Counted from the stretch's first letter, positions 1-9,523 are shown. The stretch: DNA of 64,000 nt from Anaerocolumna sp. MB42-C2 (GCF_030913705.1 NZ_CP133190.1:5605501-5669500), one strand, 5' to 3'. Numbers and translations: made by a program. Notes: generated from the letters alone by a model not told the origin.

Positions 1-657
1 GCACTCAGAATACGTGAAAAAATGGGAGGAACCATTTATGCACTAACAATGGGTCCCGGACAGGCTGCGGTGGTAATAAGGGAAGCTTTTGCCATGGGTG
101 TAGATAAGGGAGTTTTAATCTCTGACCGTAAATTCGGCGGTGCCGATGTTTTGGCAACCAGTTACACTATTTCCCAGGGAATTAAAACCATTGGAGACTT
201 TGATTTAATCCTCTGCGGAAAACAGACTACGGATGGAGATACGGCTCAGGTGGGGCCGGAAGTTTCCGAATGGCTTAATATCCCATGTGTTTCCAATGTA
301 TCAAAGATTGTAGATATTAATGAGGATAACATGACAGTGGAAATGGATATGCTTCATGATATTGAAATAACCAGGATTCAATTCCCATGTCTTCTTTCGG
401 TTGATAAAGATATTTTTATGCCAAGGCTTCCATCCTATGTAAAAAAACAGGAAACCAAGGATCGTGAAATCACTGTAATCAGCCTGGCAGATCTTAAAGA
501 TCAGAATGAACTTCATTATGGACTGAATGGTTCACCTACTCAGGTACAGCGAATCTTCCCACCTGAAGTCAACGCACACAGAGAAATCCATCACGGAACA
601 GGAGAAGAACTTACGGGAATATTATTTAATAAATTACAGGAATTAAAATTCGTTTAG
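1..657 (+). CDS. etfB: Electron transfer flavoprotein beta subunit (5' truncated by window edge)
   Basis: The reading frame is open from base 1 (ALRIREKMGG...), so about 40 N-terminal residues lie outside the window; 218 residues are present. The segment with TMGPGQA and the GKQTTDGDTAQVGP stretch is typical of EtfB, which binds nucleotide and, in bifurcating forms, the bifurcating FAD. It is followed after 44 bp by etfA and then by a GlcD-type flavin dehydrogenase. This gene order matches the LctBCD electron-bifurcating lactate dehydrogenase known from Acetobacterium woodii, in which lactate oxidation to pyruvate with NAD+ is driven by co-oxidation of reduced ferredoxin. The family call is firm. 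The lactate assignment rests on gene order. Confidence 0.93.
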   Translation, partial: ALRIREKMGGTIYALTMGPGQAAVVIREAFAMGVDKGVLISDRKFGGADVLATSYTISQGIKTIGDFDLILCGKQTTDGDTAQVGPEVSEWLNIPCVSNVSKIVDINEDNMTVEMDMLHDIEITRIQFPCLLSVDKDIFMPRLPSYVKKQETKDREITVISLADLKDQNELHYGLNGSPTQVQRIFPPEVNAHREIHHGTGEELTGILFNKLQELKFV

Positions 658-701
658 GAAAAAAAATGAAAGAAAAATAAGATCTAGAAAGGGTGTAAAA
701 C

Positions 702-1895
702 ATGGCAAAGTTAGTGATTAACCAAAGTAAAGTAGGAAATATTCAGGAAGTAATCAGTATATGCCCCTTTGGAGCAATGGAAGAAAAAAACGGGGAACTT
801 CAAATAAATGCAGCCTGCAAGATGTGTAAATTATGTGTGAAAAAAGGCCCGGCCGGTGCAATTGAATATGTAGAAGAGGTAAAAGAAGCCATAGATAAAG
901 AAAAATGGAAAGGGATTGCAGTATATGTAGATCATATCGATGGTGTGATTCACCCGGTAACTTATGAATTAATCGGGAAAGCCAGGGAGCTGGCAGAAAA
1001 GATTCATCACCCGGTTTATGCAATTATGATGGGAAGCAATATTAGTAAAGAATGTCATGAATTGCTTCATTATAATGTAGATAAAGTATTTGTATATGAT
1101 CAAAAACAATTAGCACGTTTTATTATGGAACCCTATACTGCCGTATTTGAAGACTTTGTGAATCGGATAAAACCCACCGCTGTTTTAATGGGAGCTACAC
1201 CAGTTGGACGTCAGCTTGCACCAAGGCTTGCGGCCAGATTAAAAACAGGACTTACGGCAGACTGTACCATCCTTGATATCAACGAAAATACAGATCTGGT
1301 GCAGATCAGACCGGCTTTTGGCGGAAATATAATGGCACAGATACTGACTCCGAACCACAGGCCTCAGATGGCGACGGTTCGTTATAAAGTAATGGATGCA
1401 CCAAAGAGAAATACACAAAGTTCCGGTGAAATTGTGGAATGTAAAATTAATACGGAAAAATTAAACAGTAAAGTGGATGTACTTGATATTATAGCGAAAG
1501 AAAAAGAACAGTTTATTGAAGCGTCCGAAGTATTGGTTGTAGTAGGGCGCGGTGTGAAAAAAGAAGAAGATTTAGTGCTGATTCAGGAATTAGCAGATTT
1601 ATTAGGAGGTCAGCTTGCCTGCACTAGGCCAGTTATGGAAGCAGGTTGGCTGGAAGCAAAACGTCAGGTGGGCTTAAGCGGCAGAACGGTAAGACCGAAA
1701 CTTATTATAACCTGCGGTGTATCCGGATCAGTGCAGTTTACAGCCGGTATGAATAATTCAGAACAGATTGTTGCCATTAATAAGGATGAAAATGCACCGA
1801 TTTTTAAAACTGCCCATTATGGTCTGGTGGGAGATTTATATGAGATAATTCCGGAGCTGATAAATCAAATTAAGATTAATAAAGGAATAGCCTGA
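702..1895 (+). CDS. etfA: Electron transfer flavoprotein alpha subunit with N-terminal [4Fe-4S] ferredoxin domain
   Basis: 397 aa. An N-terminal ferredoxin-like module has four cysteines (C21, C39, C42, C45), enough for one [4Fe-4S] cluster. It is followed by the EtfA domain and the C-terminal FAD-binding region (SGRTVRP, GVSGSVQFTAGM, then NKDENAPIF). Standard EtfA proteins of about 320-340 aa lack the ferredoxin extension. It is found in LctC-like and CarE-like subunits of bifurcating complexes, where the cluster is thought to relay electrons from ferredoxin. The start has an upstream GAAAGGG. It lies between etfB and the FAD-linked dehydrogenase, so it probably bridges ferredoxin, the bifurcating flavin and the dehydrogenase. 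Confidence 0.94.
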   Translation: MAKLVINQSKVGNIQEVISICPFGAMEEKNGELQINAACKMCKLCVKKGPAGAIEYVEEVKEAIDKEKWKGIAVYVDHIDGVIHPVTYELIGKARELAEKIHHPVYAIMMGSNISKECHELLHYNVDKVFVYDQKQLARFIMEPYTAVFEDFVNRIKPTAVLMGATPVGRQLAPRLAARLKTGLTADCTILDINENTDLVQIRPAFGGNIMAQILTPNHRPQMATVRYKVMDAPKRNTQSSGEIVECKINTEKLNSKVDVLDIIAKEKEQFIEASEVLVVVGRGVKKEEDLVLIQELADLLGGQLACTRPVMEAGWLEAKRQVGLSGRTVRPKLIITCGVSGSVQFTAGMNNSEQIVAINKDENAPIFKTAHYGLVGDLYEIIPELINQIKINKGIA

Positions 1896-1958
1896 AATAA
1901 AAACATTTCCTATACAATTTAGGCAGGGAGAAATCTAAATGCAGAAATGGAGAGCATT

Positions 1959-3362
1959 ATGAATTATAAAAAAATAGACGAGAAAGATTTAAACTATATT
2001 ACGGAATTAATTAACGATACAGAAAGAGTGCTTTACGGAGAAAATATAAATGAAGAATACAGTCACGATGAATTAAGCGATACGGTCAGCTACCCGGATG
2101 TAGTAGTGAAAGTAATCACAACAGAGGAAGTTTCAAAAATAATGAAATATGCATTTGACAATACGATTCCGGTAACTCCACGTGGTTCAGGAACAGGACT
2201 GGTTGGTTCTTCCGTTGCCATGGAACATGGGATCATGTTAGATACCAGCTTAATGAACCGGTTTTTGGAATTGGATGAGTCAAATTTAACAATAACGGTG
2301 GAACCAGGAGTCTTATTAATGGAATTGTCGACTTATGTCCAGGACAGGGACCTATTCTATCCTCCGGATCCGGGTGAGAAATCTGCTACCATAGGCGGAA
2401 ATATCAGTACCAATGCCGGAGGTATGAGAGCTGTTAAATATGGTGTTACCAGGGATTATGTCAGAGGACTTGAGGTAGTGCTGCCGGATGGCAAGGTAGT
2501 GGAATTCGGAGGCAAAGTAGTAAAAAACAGCACGGGATATGCCATGAAAGATTTAATGGTAGGTTCTGAGGGAACGCTTGGTATTATAACAAAAGCGACC
2601 TTAAAGCTGCTTCCTCTGCCGAAAAAAGCCATTAGCTTATTAATTCCTTTCCCTACTCTGGAAACAGCTATCAGGACAGTGCCGTTAATCATCAAATCCA
2701 AATCCATACCTACGGCCATTGAATTTATGCAGAGGGAGGTTATTATCGATGCGGAAAAATATCTGGGTAAAAAATTCCCGGATAACAGTGCAGATGCTTA
2801 CCTTTTATTAAAGTTTGACGGTAATTCCACGGAAGAAGTGGAAAAAGATTATGACAATGTGGCGAAAATTTGTCTGGAACAGGGCGCACTTGACATCCTG
2901 ATTTCAGATACAAATGAAAGAGAAGAATCCATCTGGAAAGCAAGAGGTGCATTTTTGGAAGCAATCAAAGGATCTACCACCTACATGGATGAAGTTGATG
3001 TGGTAGTACCCAGGAGCTGCGTAAATGAAATGGTAGAATACATTCACGGTTTATATAAGGAAGTAAATGTTCGCATTAAGAGTTTTGGTCATGCCGGTGA
3101 CGGAAATCTCCATGCTTATATATTAAAAGATGATTTAAGTGAAGAAGAATGGGAGAAGAGAATGAAAGCTGCCATGGATAAGATTTACGGCAAAGCCAGA
3201 GAATTAAACGGTTTGGTTTCGGGAGAACATGGAATCGGATATGCCAAAAAATCTTATTTAATGGAAGCTATGGATCCTGCAACCGTAGAGATTATGCGAG
3301 GCATCAAGAGAGCTTTTGATCCAAAAAATATCTTAAATCCACATAAGGTTTGCCAGATATAA
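1959..3362 (+). CDS. lctD: FAD-linked 2-hydroxyacid (probable lactate) dehydrogenase, GlcD/LctD family
   Basis: 467 aa from the chosen start. The longer frame begins at 1947, but ATG 1959 has a GGAG at 1949-1952 with 6-nt spacing. An N-terminal PCMH-type FAD-binding domain ([28 protein letters not shown]) is followed by the FAD-oxidase C-terminal domain ([13 protein letters not shown] and GEHGIG), whose histidines normally hold the metal and substrate. It is the third gene of the etfBA operon, so it is likely the substrate-oxidising subunit of a LctBCD-type complex. Glycolate or another 2-hydroxyacid cannot be excluded from sequence alone. A strong terminator follows about 270 bp downstream. 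Confidence 0.9.
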   Translation: MNYKKIDEKDLNYITELINDTERVLYGENINEEYSHDELSDTVSYPDVVVKVITTEEVSKIMKYAFDNTIPVTPRGSGTGLVGSSVAMEHGIMLDTSLMNRFLELDESNLTITVEPGVLLMELSTYVQDRDLFYPPDPGEKSATIGGNISTNAGGMRAVKYGVTRDYVRGLEVVLPDGKVVEFGGKVVKNSTGYAMKDLMVGSEGTLGIITKATLKLLPLPKKAISLLIPFPTLETAIRTVPLIIKSKSIPTAIEFMQREVIIDAEKYLGKKFPDNSADAYLLLKFDGNSTEEVEKDYDNVAKICLEQGALDILISDTNEREESIWKARGAFLEAIKGSTTYMDEVDVVVPRSCVNEMVEYIHGLYKEVNVRIKSFGHAGDGNLHAYILKDDLSEEEWEKRMKAAMDKIYGKARELNGLVSGEHGIGYAKKSYLMEAMDPATVEIMRGIKRAFDPKNILNPHKVCQI

Positions 3363-3633
3363 TTAAATGATTTTTGGTGTATTATTCCGTTTATAAATGC
3401 GCACAATATTGGAATGTCTATACTACAGCTTGCAGTGAAATGGTGTATGGCACAGAAAAGTGTTACCTGTAATAACAGGTGTAAGGCGCCTGTCCCAACT
3501 GGAACAGAATATAACATCAGTAAAGGGAGAACCTTTAGATATAAAATTTTAAAACAGTGTGATGAGAGATGGAATTCCCTTGCAGAAACCTGGTTTGGAT
3601 ACAATTGATAAGTATAACAGTACATTATTATAT
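3363..3633 (+). other. Unassigned 3' spacer of the lct operon
   Basis: About 270 bases lie between the lctD stop and its terminator. A 64-codon open frame (3414-3608) has no ribosome site and no recognisable similarity, so I do not call it. The stretch contains small hairpins such as CCTGTAATAACAGG and GGCGCC. It could be a long 3' UTR or an unrecognised structured RNA; I cannot assign a class. Confidence 0.3.
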
Positions 3634-3665
3634 AAAACCTCCGGATGAAATACCCGGAGGTTTTT
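3634..3665 (+). terminator. Rho-independent terminator of the lct operon
   Basis: An 11-bp stem (AAAACCTCCGG / CCGGAGGTTTT) with a short loop runs into a T-run. It is the only strong stop signal between lctD and the next operon. Confidence 0.9.
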
Positions 3666-3724
3666 ATGATTCATCAAATTGTGGAATATATAAATGGTAA
3701 ATTATTATAAAGTTACACCCTTTA

Positions 3725-3752
3725 TTGACATACCATTCAGTTTTGTTATAAT
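3725..3752 (+). promoter_or_regulatory. SigA-type promoter of the xylFII-lytS-yesN operon
   Basis: TTGACA at 3725-3730 and TATAAT at 3747-3752 are separated by 16 bp, about 90 bases upstream of the first gene of the sensing operon. Confidence 0.75.
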
Positions 3753-3841
3753 AAATACAATTACATGATTTTGTTAATAAACTATATAAAATAGAGAGGT
3801 ATACGAAAAGTTTTGTCAAATCTGTTCAAATGGAGGAAGCT

Positions 3842-4885
3842 ATGGAAGATAAGAAAAGCAAAATAGGCAGAAATAAGCATAAAGTTTCCTCTATATTTAT
3901 TATAGGGAATACAGTTCTAATGGTTGCAGTAACAATTTTTAGCTTTGTATACTTTAATAATAAATTAAAAGAAACTCAAAAAGATGCATATGAGGTCTAT
4001 CAAAAACACTATGCCTTTATCTCTAATAACCGGGAGCAGGATTTCTGGAATGAAGTTTATAAGGGGGCATTAAAAGAAGGAAAAGAGCAAAGTGTATATG
4101 TAGAACGTTTTGGAAATAAACTGTTCTCTGATTATAGTAAAGATGAACTTATGAGAATGGCAATTGATGCTGCGGTGGATGGAATTATTCTGGAGGGTGA
4201 CGGCGATAATAAAACCAGAGAATTGGTTAATGAAGCCGTCGATAAGGGAATTCCAGTAATAACAGTTCTGAAAGATTCCACCAACAGCATACGCCAGTGT
4301 TTTGTCGGTATCAACAGTTACAACCTGGGACAGGAATATGGCAAACAAGTACTTAAGCTTCGGAATCAGAATACGAAGCGGGTCTATGTATTGGTAGATG
4401 AAAACAGTACGGACAGCAGTCAGAATATTATCCTGCTGGGTATAAGGGAAACCATAGAGAAGACCCTTGGTAAAAACCATGGCATGGAAATTAAAGCGGT
4501 GGTTGTTAATAATGAAGATGAATTCAGTCCCGAGGAGACCATCAGGGATATTATTATGGATGCTGAAAATATACCTGATATTATGATATGTCTGAATTCT
4601 ACGTATACCATGTGCTCATATCAGGCGGTGGTAGACCATAATATGGTAGGGAAAATCAATATTATAGGATATTATGATTCGGACAGTATTTTAAGCGCCA
4701 TCCAAAAAGGAATTATATATTCGTCTATTTCTGTAGATACAGAGCAGATGGGGAGTCTATGTGTAGAAGCATTGGAAGAATATACGCTTACAGGGCATGT
4801 AAGTGAATATTTACCGGTTGATACGAAATTAATTACCTCTCTTAACGTCTCAGAATATTACAATAGCAATACGGAATCAGAATGA
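3842..4885 (+). CDS. Membrane-anchored periplasmic-binding-protein-type sugar sensor (XylFII-like)
   Basis: 347 aa. ATG 3842 is preferred over ATG 3830 because GGAGG at 3832-3836 gives correct spacing. A short basic cytoplasmic tail, one transmembrane segment (about residues 17-37) and then a type-1 periplasmic-binding-protein fold follow (VDGIILEGDG, GIPVITVLKDS, FVGINSYNLGQEYG). There is no lipobox, so the protein stays anchored by its N-terminal helix. It is followed directly by a LytS-type kinase and a YesN-type regulator. This order matches the XylFII-LytS-YesN system of Clostridium beijerinckii, where XylFII binds D-xylose and activates LytS. Ligand identity here is inferred from that match and from the XylFGH-like transporter downstream. 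Confidence 0.82.
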   Translation: MEDKKSKIGRNKHKVSSIFIIGNTVLMVAVTIFSFVYFNNKLKETQKDAYEVYQKHYAFISNNREQDFWNEVYKGALKEGKEQSVYVERFGNKLFSDYSKDELMRMAIDAAVDGIILEGDGDNKTRELVNEAVDKGIPVITVLKDSTNSIRQCFVGINSYNLGQEYGKQVLKLRNQNTKRVYVLVDENSTDSSQNIILLGIRETIEKTLGKNHGMEIKAVVVNNEDEFSPEETIRDIIMDAENIPDIMICLNSTYTMCSYQAVVDHNMVGKINIIGYYDSDSILSAIQKGIIYSSISVDTEQMGSLCVEALEEYTLTGHVSEYLPVDTKLITSLNVSEYYNSNTESE

Positions 4886-4901
4886 AACAGGGGGATTCTA
4901 T

Positions 4902-6416
4902 ATGAAAAACAGTAATCAGATTGTGCGTATTAAATGGAATAAACTCTCCCTGCAGTGGAAATTAACAACAGTTTTTGTATTTACTTCTGTCATTATGTTG
5001 ATTGTTAATTTTATTATGTATTTTAACATGAATCAGATGATGGGTAAAATTGACGAGGTGTATATCAGTAATATTAATTTAAATAAATTATCCGATTCTC
5101 TGAATGATTTGCAAAACAGTATGACGGATTATTTAAATACAAAAAGTTCGGATGCCATTGATTCATATTACAGGAATGAACAGAAATATCGGGAATTACT
5201 GGATAAGCTTAATACAAATATTACGGATAATGAAATGCTTTTAATGGAAAAGAACATTAAAAATATGTCAGAGAGTTATCTGGATACTGCATTTGATACC
5301 ATACAGGCAAAACGGGGGAGAAATGTAGAAAAATATAAAGACAAATATGAAGTCGCCAAAACAGCATTTCAAGATATCAATGCTTTTATATACAGTCTGA
5401 ATAATGAACAATTCAAATATAATTCCGTAAGTTATCAATTAATGTTAAATACGCTTCGGTATATGGAGATAATCAGCACATCGATATTAATTATCATTGC
5501 AGTAATTAATATAGGATTAATTATTCTACTTACCAGGTCCATAACAAAACCATTAAATAATTTAGCTAAAGTTGCGAATGAAGTATCAAAAGGGAAATTA
5601 TATATTGATCCGTTGAAGGTGGAATCAGAGGATGAGGTAGGGGTAGTATCCAATGCTTTTAATAAGATGGTTCTTAATATAAGGGTTTATATCGAGCAGA
5701 TTCGCGATAACATGGAGAAAGAAAGGGTACTAAAGGAAAAGGAGCTGCGGATGGAGGGACATTTAAAGGATGCCAGGTTAAAATATCTCCAGGCACAGAT
5801 TAATCCTCATTTCCTTTTTAACACATTAAATGCCGGGGCGCAGCTTGCAATGATGGAGGGAGCAGATAAAACCTGCCTGTTCATAGAGCATATGGCTGAA
5901 TTCTTCCGTTATAACATGAATAAAATGGATCAGTTCGTAACCATAGCAGATGAGGTTCGTCTGGTAGAAAGTTACATTTATATATTAAATGTACGTTTTT
6001 CGGGAGACATAAATTTCGAAAGAGAGATCGATGAAACTCTTTTAAATACCCAGATACCGGCTATGGTGCTTCAGCCGATAGTAGAAAATTCCGTCAATTA
6101 CGGAATTCGCGGTATTAATTGGGACGGAATTATAAAAATTTCTTTATACCGTGGTGAAAATGACATCTGTCTTGGCATAACGGATAACGGAATCGGGATA
6201 GAACAGGACAAAATCGAGCAAATCCTGGCAGGACAGAAAATAGATACAGATCTGCCATATAATTCAAATGGTGTGGGACTTGTTAATGTAATCAGCCGGT
6301 TGAAACTCTATTTTAATCGGGAAGATGTATTGGAAATAAAAAGTGAAGGTAAGGACAAAGGAACAGAAGTAATCATTCATATTCCTGCTTACCATGGGGA
6401 GGTTGCAAATGTATAA
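4902..6416 (+). CDS. LytS/YesM-type sensor histidine kinase
   Basis: 504 aa. Transmembrane segments lie near residues 22-42 and 190-210, with a mostly helical extracellular part between them. A HAMP linker (ITKPLNNLAKVANEVSKGK) follows, then the His_kinase signature AQINPHFLFNTL with phospho-acceptor H303, and a C-terminal ATPase domain (PIVENSVNYGI, ITDNGIGI, SNGVGLVNV). It starts 17 bases after the sensor-binding protein and overlaps the response regulator by 8 bases, so the three genes are translationally linked. The expected role is to read the XylFII-like partner across the membrane and phosphorylate the AraC-type regulator. Confidence 0.92.
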   Translation: MKNSNQIVRIKWNKLSLQWKLTTVFVFTSVIMLIVNFIMYFNMNQMMGKIDEVYISNINLNKLSDSLNDLQNSMTDYLNTKSSDAIDSYYRNEQKYRELLDKLNTNITDNEMLLMEKNIKNMSESYLDTAFDTIQAKRGRNVEKYKDKYEVAKTAFQDINAFIYSLNNEQFKYNSVSYQLMLNTLRYMEIISTSILIIIAVINIGLIILLTRSITKPLNNLAKVANEVSKGKLYIDPLKVESEDEVGVVSNAFNKMVLNIRVYIEQIRDNMEKERVLKEKELRMEGHLKDARLKYLQAQINPHFLFNTLNAGAQLAMMEGADKTCLFIEHMAEFFRYNMNKMDQFVTIADEVRLVESYIYILNVRFSGDINFEREIDETLLNTQIPAMVLQPIVENSVNYGIRGINWDGIIKISLYRGENDICLGITDNGIGIEQDKIEQILAGQKIDTDLPYNSNGVGLVNVISRLKLYFNREDVLEIKSEGKDKGTEVIIHIPAYHGEVANV

Positions 6417-8007
6417 AATAATGTTAGCAGATGATGAGGGCATTGTAATTGAATCACTTCAGTTTATTATTGAGAAGAATTTCAGTGGGAAATGTCAGGT
6501 AGAGTTTGCCAAAACCGGACGGAATGTCATAGAACTGGCAGAACATTTCAGACCGGATATAGCCTTTATGGATATTCAGATGCCGGGAATTAACGGAATA
6601 GACGCCATGAAAGAAATAAGGAAAAGTAATCCCGGAATACTTTTTATTGTTCTATCTGCTTATGATAAATTTGATTATGCACAAAAAGCAATTAATTTAG
6701 GAGTAATTGAATATCTGAATAAACCGGTAAGCCAGAAAGTAATCGTGGAAGTATTAGAAAGAGCGATGAAAATGGTAGATGAAAACAGGGAAAAAAGAAG
6801 CAATGATTTAATCATTAAAGAAAAGCTTGAAATCGTTGTACCGATTATAGAAAATGGGTTTATTTATTCCATTATGTTTCAGGAACATTTTACGGAGGAT
6901 ATTGATAATTACCGGAATATGCTTGGTATTACGGAAGATTACGGTTATATGCTGGCTCTGGTTTCAGGAGAATCTCAAAAAGGTAATTATATGACCAATG
7001 CGGTTGGAACCAGCATAAAGGCACAGATGAACTATCAAAAGATAAGAGAGCTGGTAAAAGAAGAGTATCCTTGTATCATTGGTTCGATTATGTCTAATAA
7101 GATCGCGGTTTTCGTTCCCTGTGAGAAAAAGAAACTGGATTATAATGAACGTATTGACTTAATTGAGAAATCCAGAAATCTTGCCCGTAAATTAAAAAAC
7201 AATTTAGGAATCTCTTTTCGTATCGGAATCGGATCCATACGGCCTTTAAACGAGTCAATGGAATCTTACAATGAAGCTTTAAATTCTTTATTAAATACAA
7301 CAGGAAGCGTAGCTCATGTGGATGATGTAACCCCCCGCTACAACAATGAAGAGGGGTATCCTGTGGATATAGAAAAATCCGTACTAAACAGTTTAAAAGA
7401 AGGAAATACGGCAGACTGCATCAGGCAGGCTAACGTATTTTTTGACTGGATGTCGGAAAAATATCTATCTGGGGATATGAATGTAAAACTGAAAGTATTA
7501 GAGTTGGTATTATTTGCAGAACATGAAGTATTTTTAAGCGGCGGTTCCAATTATGTATTTTCGGGAAGAGAGGATTATCTTGCTGCCGTTACTGAGTTTA
7601 AAGACATTACAGCATTAAAAAACTGGTTTATTTCAAAATTAACGGAAGCCAGCCATAATATCGTTATAAAGAAAGAAGAAAATTCCAACAGCATGATTAA
7701 GAAAGCACAGGATTATATCCTGCAAAATTTCAAAAAAGATATTTCATTAGACGATATCTCCAGAGAGTTAGATATCAGCCCTTATTATTTCAGTAAGATA
7801 TTTAAAGATCATACCGGAACCAATTTTATTGAATATCTAACCAATGTCCGTATTGAAAAAGCTAAGATATTACTTCAGGATAATGAAAGAAGTATGAAAG
7901 AAATCTGCGGAGAAGTAGGGTACAGTGATCCTAATTATTTCAGCCGTATCTTTAAAAAATATACGGGAAAGACACCTACGGAATATAAGGAGGGAGGGGC
8001 AGTATGA
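6409..8007 (+). CDS. YesN-type response regulator with AraC DNA-binding domain
   Basis: 532 aa. The start at ATG 6409 is set by GGGGAGG at 6396-6402, overlapping the kinase stop. An N-terminal receiver domain (LADDEG, AFMDIQMPG, KPVS) is followed by a long middle domain, and the last 100 residues form an AraC/XylS double helix-turn-helix (ISLDDISRELDISPYYFSKIFK, then MKEICGEVGYSDPNYFSRIFKKYTGKTP). This is the output of the LytS-like kinase. Its likely target is the promoter of the xylFGH-like transporter downstream, by analogy with C. beijerinckii YesN. Confidence 0.92.
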   Translation: MYKIMLADDEGIVIESLQFIIEKNFSGKCQVEFAKTGRNVIELAEHFRPDIAFMDIQMPGINGIDAMKEIRKSNPGILFIVLSAYDKFDYAQKAINLGVIEYLNKPVSQKVIVEVLERAMKMVDENREKRSNDLIIKEKLEIVVPIIENGFIYSIMFQEHFTEDIDNYRNMLGITEDYGYMLALVSGESQKGNYMTNAVGTSIKAQMNYQKIRELVKEEYPCIIGSIMSNKIAVFVPCEKKKLDYNERIDLIEKSRNLARKLKNNLGISFRIGIGSIRPLNESMESYNEALNSLLNTTGSVAHVDDVTPRYNNEEGYPVDIEKSVLNSLKEGNTADCIRQANVFFDWMSEKYLSGDMNVKLKVLELVLFAEHEVFLSGGSNYVFSGREDYLAAVTEFKDITALKNWFISKLTEASHNIVIKKEENSNSMIKKAQDYILQNFKKDISLDDISRELDISPYYFSKIFKDHTGTNFIEYLTNVRIEKAKILLQDNERSMKEICGEVGYSDPNYFSRIFKKYTGKTPTEYKEGGAV

Positions 8008-9110
8008 ATTGTCTCGCGAAAGACCTTCACGATTTAAGCTCCAAAAGCATGGGCGTTATTGTGAGAATTACTGCTTTGTGTTTCTTGTTTCTGCTGATTA
8101 TTGTGTTAACAACCGGATGCAGTAAAAAGGGACAGGAGCCGGTTGAAAAGGAAAAGGAAGAGAAAGCGGCCATTAAAATCGGTATGACCTTTGATTCCTT
8201 TATTTTGGAACGCTGGCAAAGAGATCGGGATGTATTTGTCTCCAAATCCAAAGAACTGGGAGCAGAAGTGAATGTACAGAATGCCAATGGTGATTTAAAG
8301 GAGCAGATATCACAAATTGAATATTTTATTGAAAAGAAAATGGATGTCATTGTAGTAGTAGCAATTGATTCTAAGGGTATCTCCGAAGCGGTAACCAAGG
8401 CAAAAAAAGCCGGCATAAAAGTGATTGCTTATGACCGTCTGATATTGAATGCCGGTGTGGATCTATACATTTCTTTTGATAATGAAAAAGTAGGTGCCCT
8501 GATGGCAGACTATATGAAAGATAATTTACCTCCTAATGGAAAAATCTTAATGATCTGCGGTCCTTTAGCAGATAATAATGTTTCCCTTGTTATGGATGGT
8601 TTTATGAATGGTATTAAAGGTACGAAATTAGCTGTTATTGGTACGGAATATGCAGCTGGATGGCATCCGGAAACAGCTTTTACCGTAACGAATCAATATC
8701 TTCTGGTACGCAGTAAATTTGACGGAATTATGTGCGGAAATGACAATCTGGCGGGTCAGGCCATAAAAGCACTTGCTGAGAGAAGGTTGGCCGGAGAGAT
8801 TTCTGTTGTTGGCCAGGATGCGGATTTAGATGCCTGCCAAAGAATCGTAGAGGGCACCCAGAATATGACGGTATATAAACCGGTGGAGAAACTGGCCAGT
8901 CTGGCAGCTGAATATGCGGTAGCAATGGCTAAGGGTGTAAAAGCAGAAACAAAAGATACGTTCTTTGACGGAGCACAGGATGTACCGTATGAGAAACTGG
9001 AACCCATTGCGGTTACGAAAGATAATATGGATGAGGTTATTGTGGGAGATTATCACCTTAAGGAAGATGTTTATTTAAATATACCAAAAGAGGAACAGGA
9101 CAAAAATTAA
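8004..9110 (+). CDS. Sugar-binding lipoprotein, XylF/ChvE-like (extra copy in the sensing operon)
   Basis: 368 aa. ATGA overlaps the regulator stop by 4 bases, with GGAGGGAGGGG just upstream. The N-terminal tail is long before a hydrophobic helix and lipobox LTTGC (cysteine near residue 39); an internal ATG at 8049 would give a more normal signal peptide but lacks a good ribosome site. The mature part is a type-1 periplasmic-binding fold (GMTFDSFILERWQRDRD, AIDSKGISEAVTKAKKAG, VIAYDRLI, GQDADLDACQRIVEG), closely related to the XylF protein encoded next. The operon therefore has two lipid-anchored binding proteins plus one helix-anchored sensor. It may feed ligand to the sensor or to the transporter. 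Confidence 0.88.
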   Translation: MNCLAKDLHDLSSKSMGVIVRITALCFLFLLIIVLTTGCSKKGQEPVEKEKEEKAAIKIGMTFDSFILERWQRDRDVFVSKSKELGAEVNVQNANGDLKEQISQIEYFIEKKMDVIVVVAIDSKGISEAVTKAKKAGIKVIAYDRLILNAGVDLYISFDNEKVGALMADYMKDNLPPNGKILMICGPLADNNVSLVMDGFMNGIKGTKLAVIGTEYAAGWHPETAFTVTNQYLLVRSKFDGIMCGNDNLAGQAIKALAERRLAGEISVVGQDADLDACQRIVEGTQNMTVYKPVEKLASLAAEYAVAMAKGVKAETKDTFFDGAQDVPYEKLEPIAVTKDNMDEVIVGDYHLKEDVYLNIPKEEQDKN

Positions 9111-9143
9111 TGCACAATGGAATAAGCAGAATTTTATTTTGAT

Positions 9144-9189
9144 ACCCGGATTCATTAGCAAAAAAATGCTAAGGTCCGGGTGTTTTTTT
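9144..9189 (+). terminator. Terminator after the sensing operon
   Basis: A stem ACCCGGA...TAGCA / TGCTA...TCCGGGT is followed by seven Ts. It separates the sensor/regulator genes from the transporter operon, so the two are separately promoted. Confidence 0.88.
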
Positions 9190-9298
9190 ATTTCACAGAA
9201 AGTTCTCTGAACTTCCCTATGAAATAAAAAAGCCCTATCGGGCAGGATGCACATGACGCGCCAGCGCTAGAGTCTGGCTTGCCAGACTCGTTTTTACC
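9187..9298 (+). repeat. Interspersed structured repeat, family A, copy 1
   Basis: It has an outer arm TTATTTCA / TGAAATAA, an inner stem AAGTTC-TCT-GAACTT, then GGGCAGGATGCACATGACGC and a GAGTCTGG/CCAGACTC hairpin. The order and core bases match the copy at 22664-22802, and part matches 24821-24866. The outer arms differ between copies but still pair within each copy. There is no reading frame. Confidence 0.75.
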
Positions 9299-9300
9299 GT

Positions 9301-9425
9301 ACAGAAAATTAAGTGCTTGTTTCAGGCGGAGTACAGCTTCCGTCTGAAATGCCAGCAAAAGCAGGTATAAGTATTGATCATGCAGCGCAGCGAATTGCGA
9401 ATAGTTGATCCGGTTAGCACTGAAA
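9301..9425 (+). other. Hairpin-rich leader ahead of the xylFGH operon
   Basis: The segment contains TTTCAGGCGGA / TCCGTCTGAAA and is bounded by AGTGCT and AGCACT. There is no reading frame and no RNA family that I recognise. Confidence 0.35.
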
Positions 9426-9490
9426 ATAAAAAAATCCAGAAAAAAATATACAGATAATCGAAAAATAATGCTATTTCATCTATGGTATAG

Positions 9491-9523
9491 TTTGTTTGTA
9501 AACAAAAACATGTTCATAACATG
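9491..9523 (+). promoter_or_regulatory. Two palindromic operator-like sites upstream of xylF
   Basis: TTTGTTTGTAAACAAA at 9491-9506 has perfect 7-bp arms, and CATGTTCATAACATG at 9509-9523 has perfect 6-bp arms. They follow a TATAGT at 9486-9491 that may be the -10 box. The first resembles ROK/XylR-type boxes built on GTTTGTTT arms. AraC-type YesN proteins usually bind direct repeats, so a second regulator may also act here. Confidence 0.55.

Noticed and set aside
3414-3608. 64-codon frame after lctD
   Set aside because: No ribosome site, not coupled to lctD, atypical composition; more likely untranslated RNA before the terminator.
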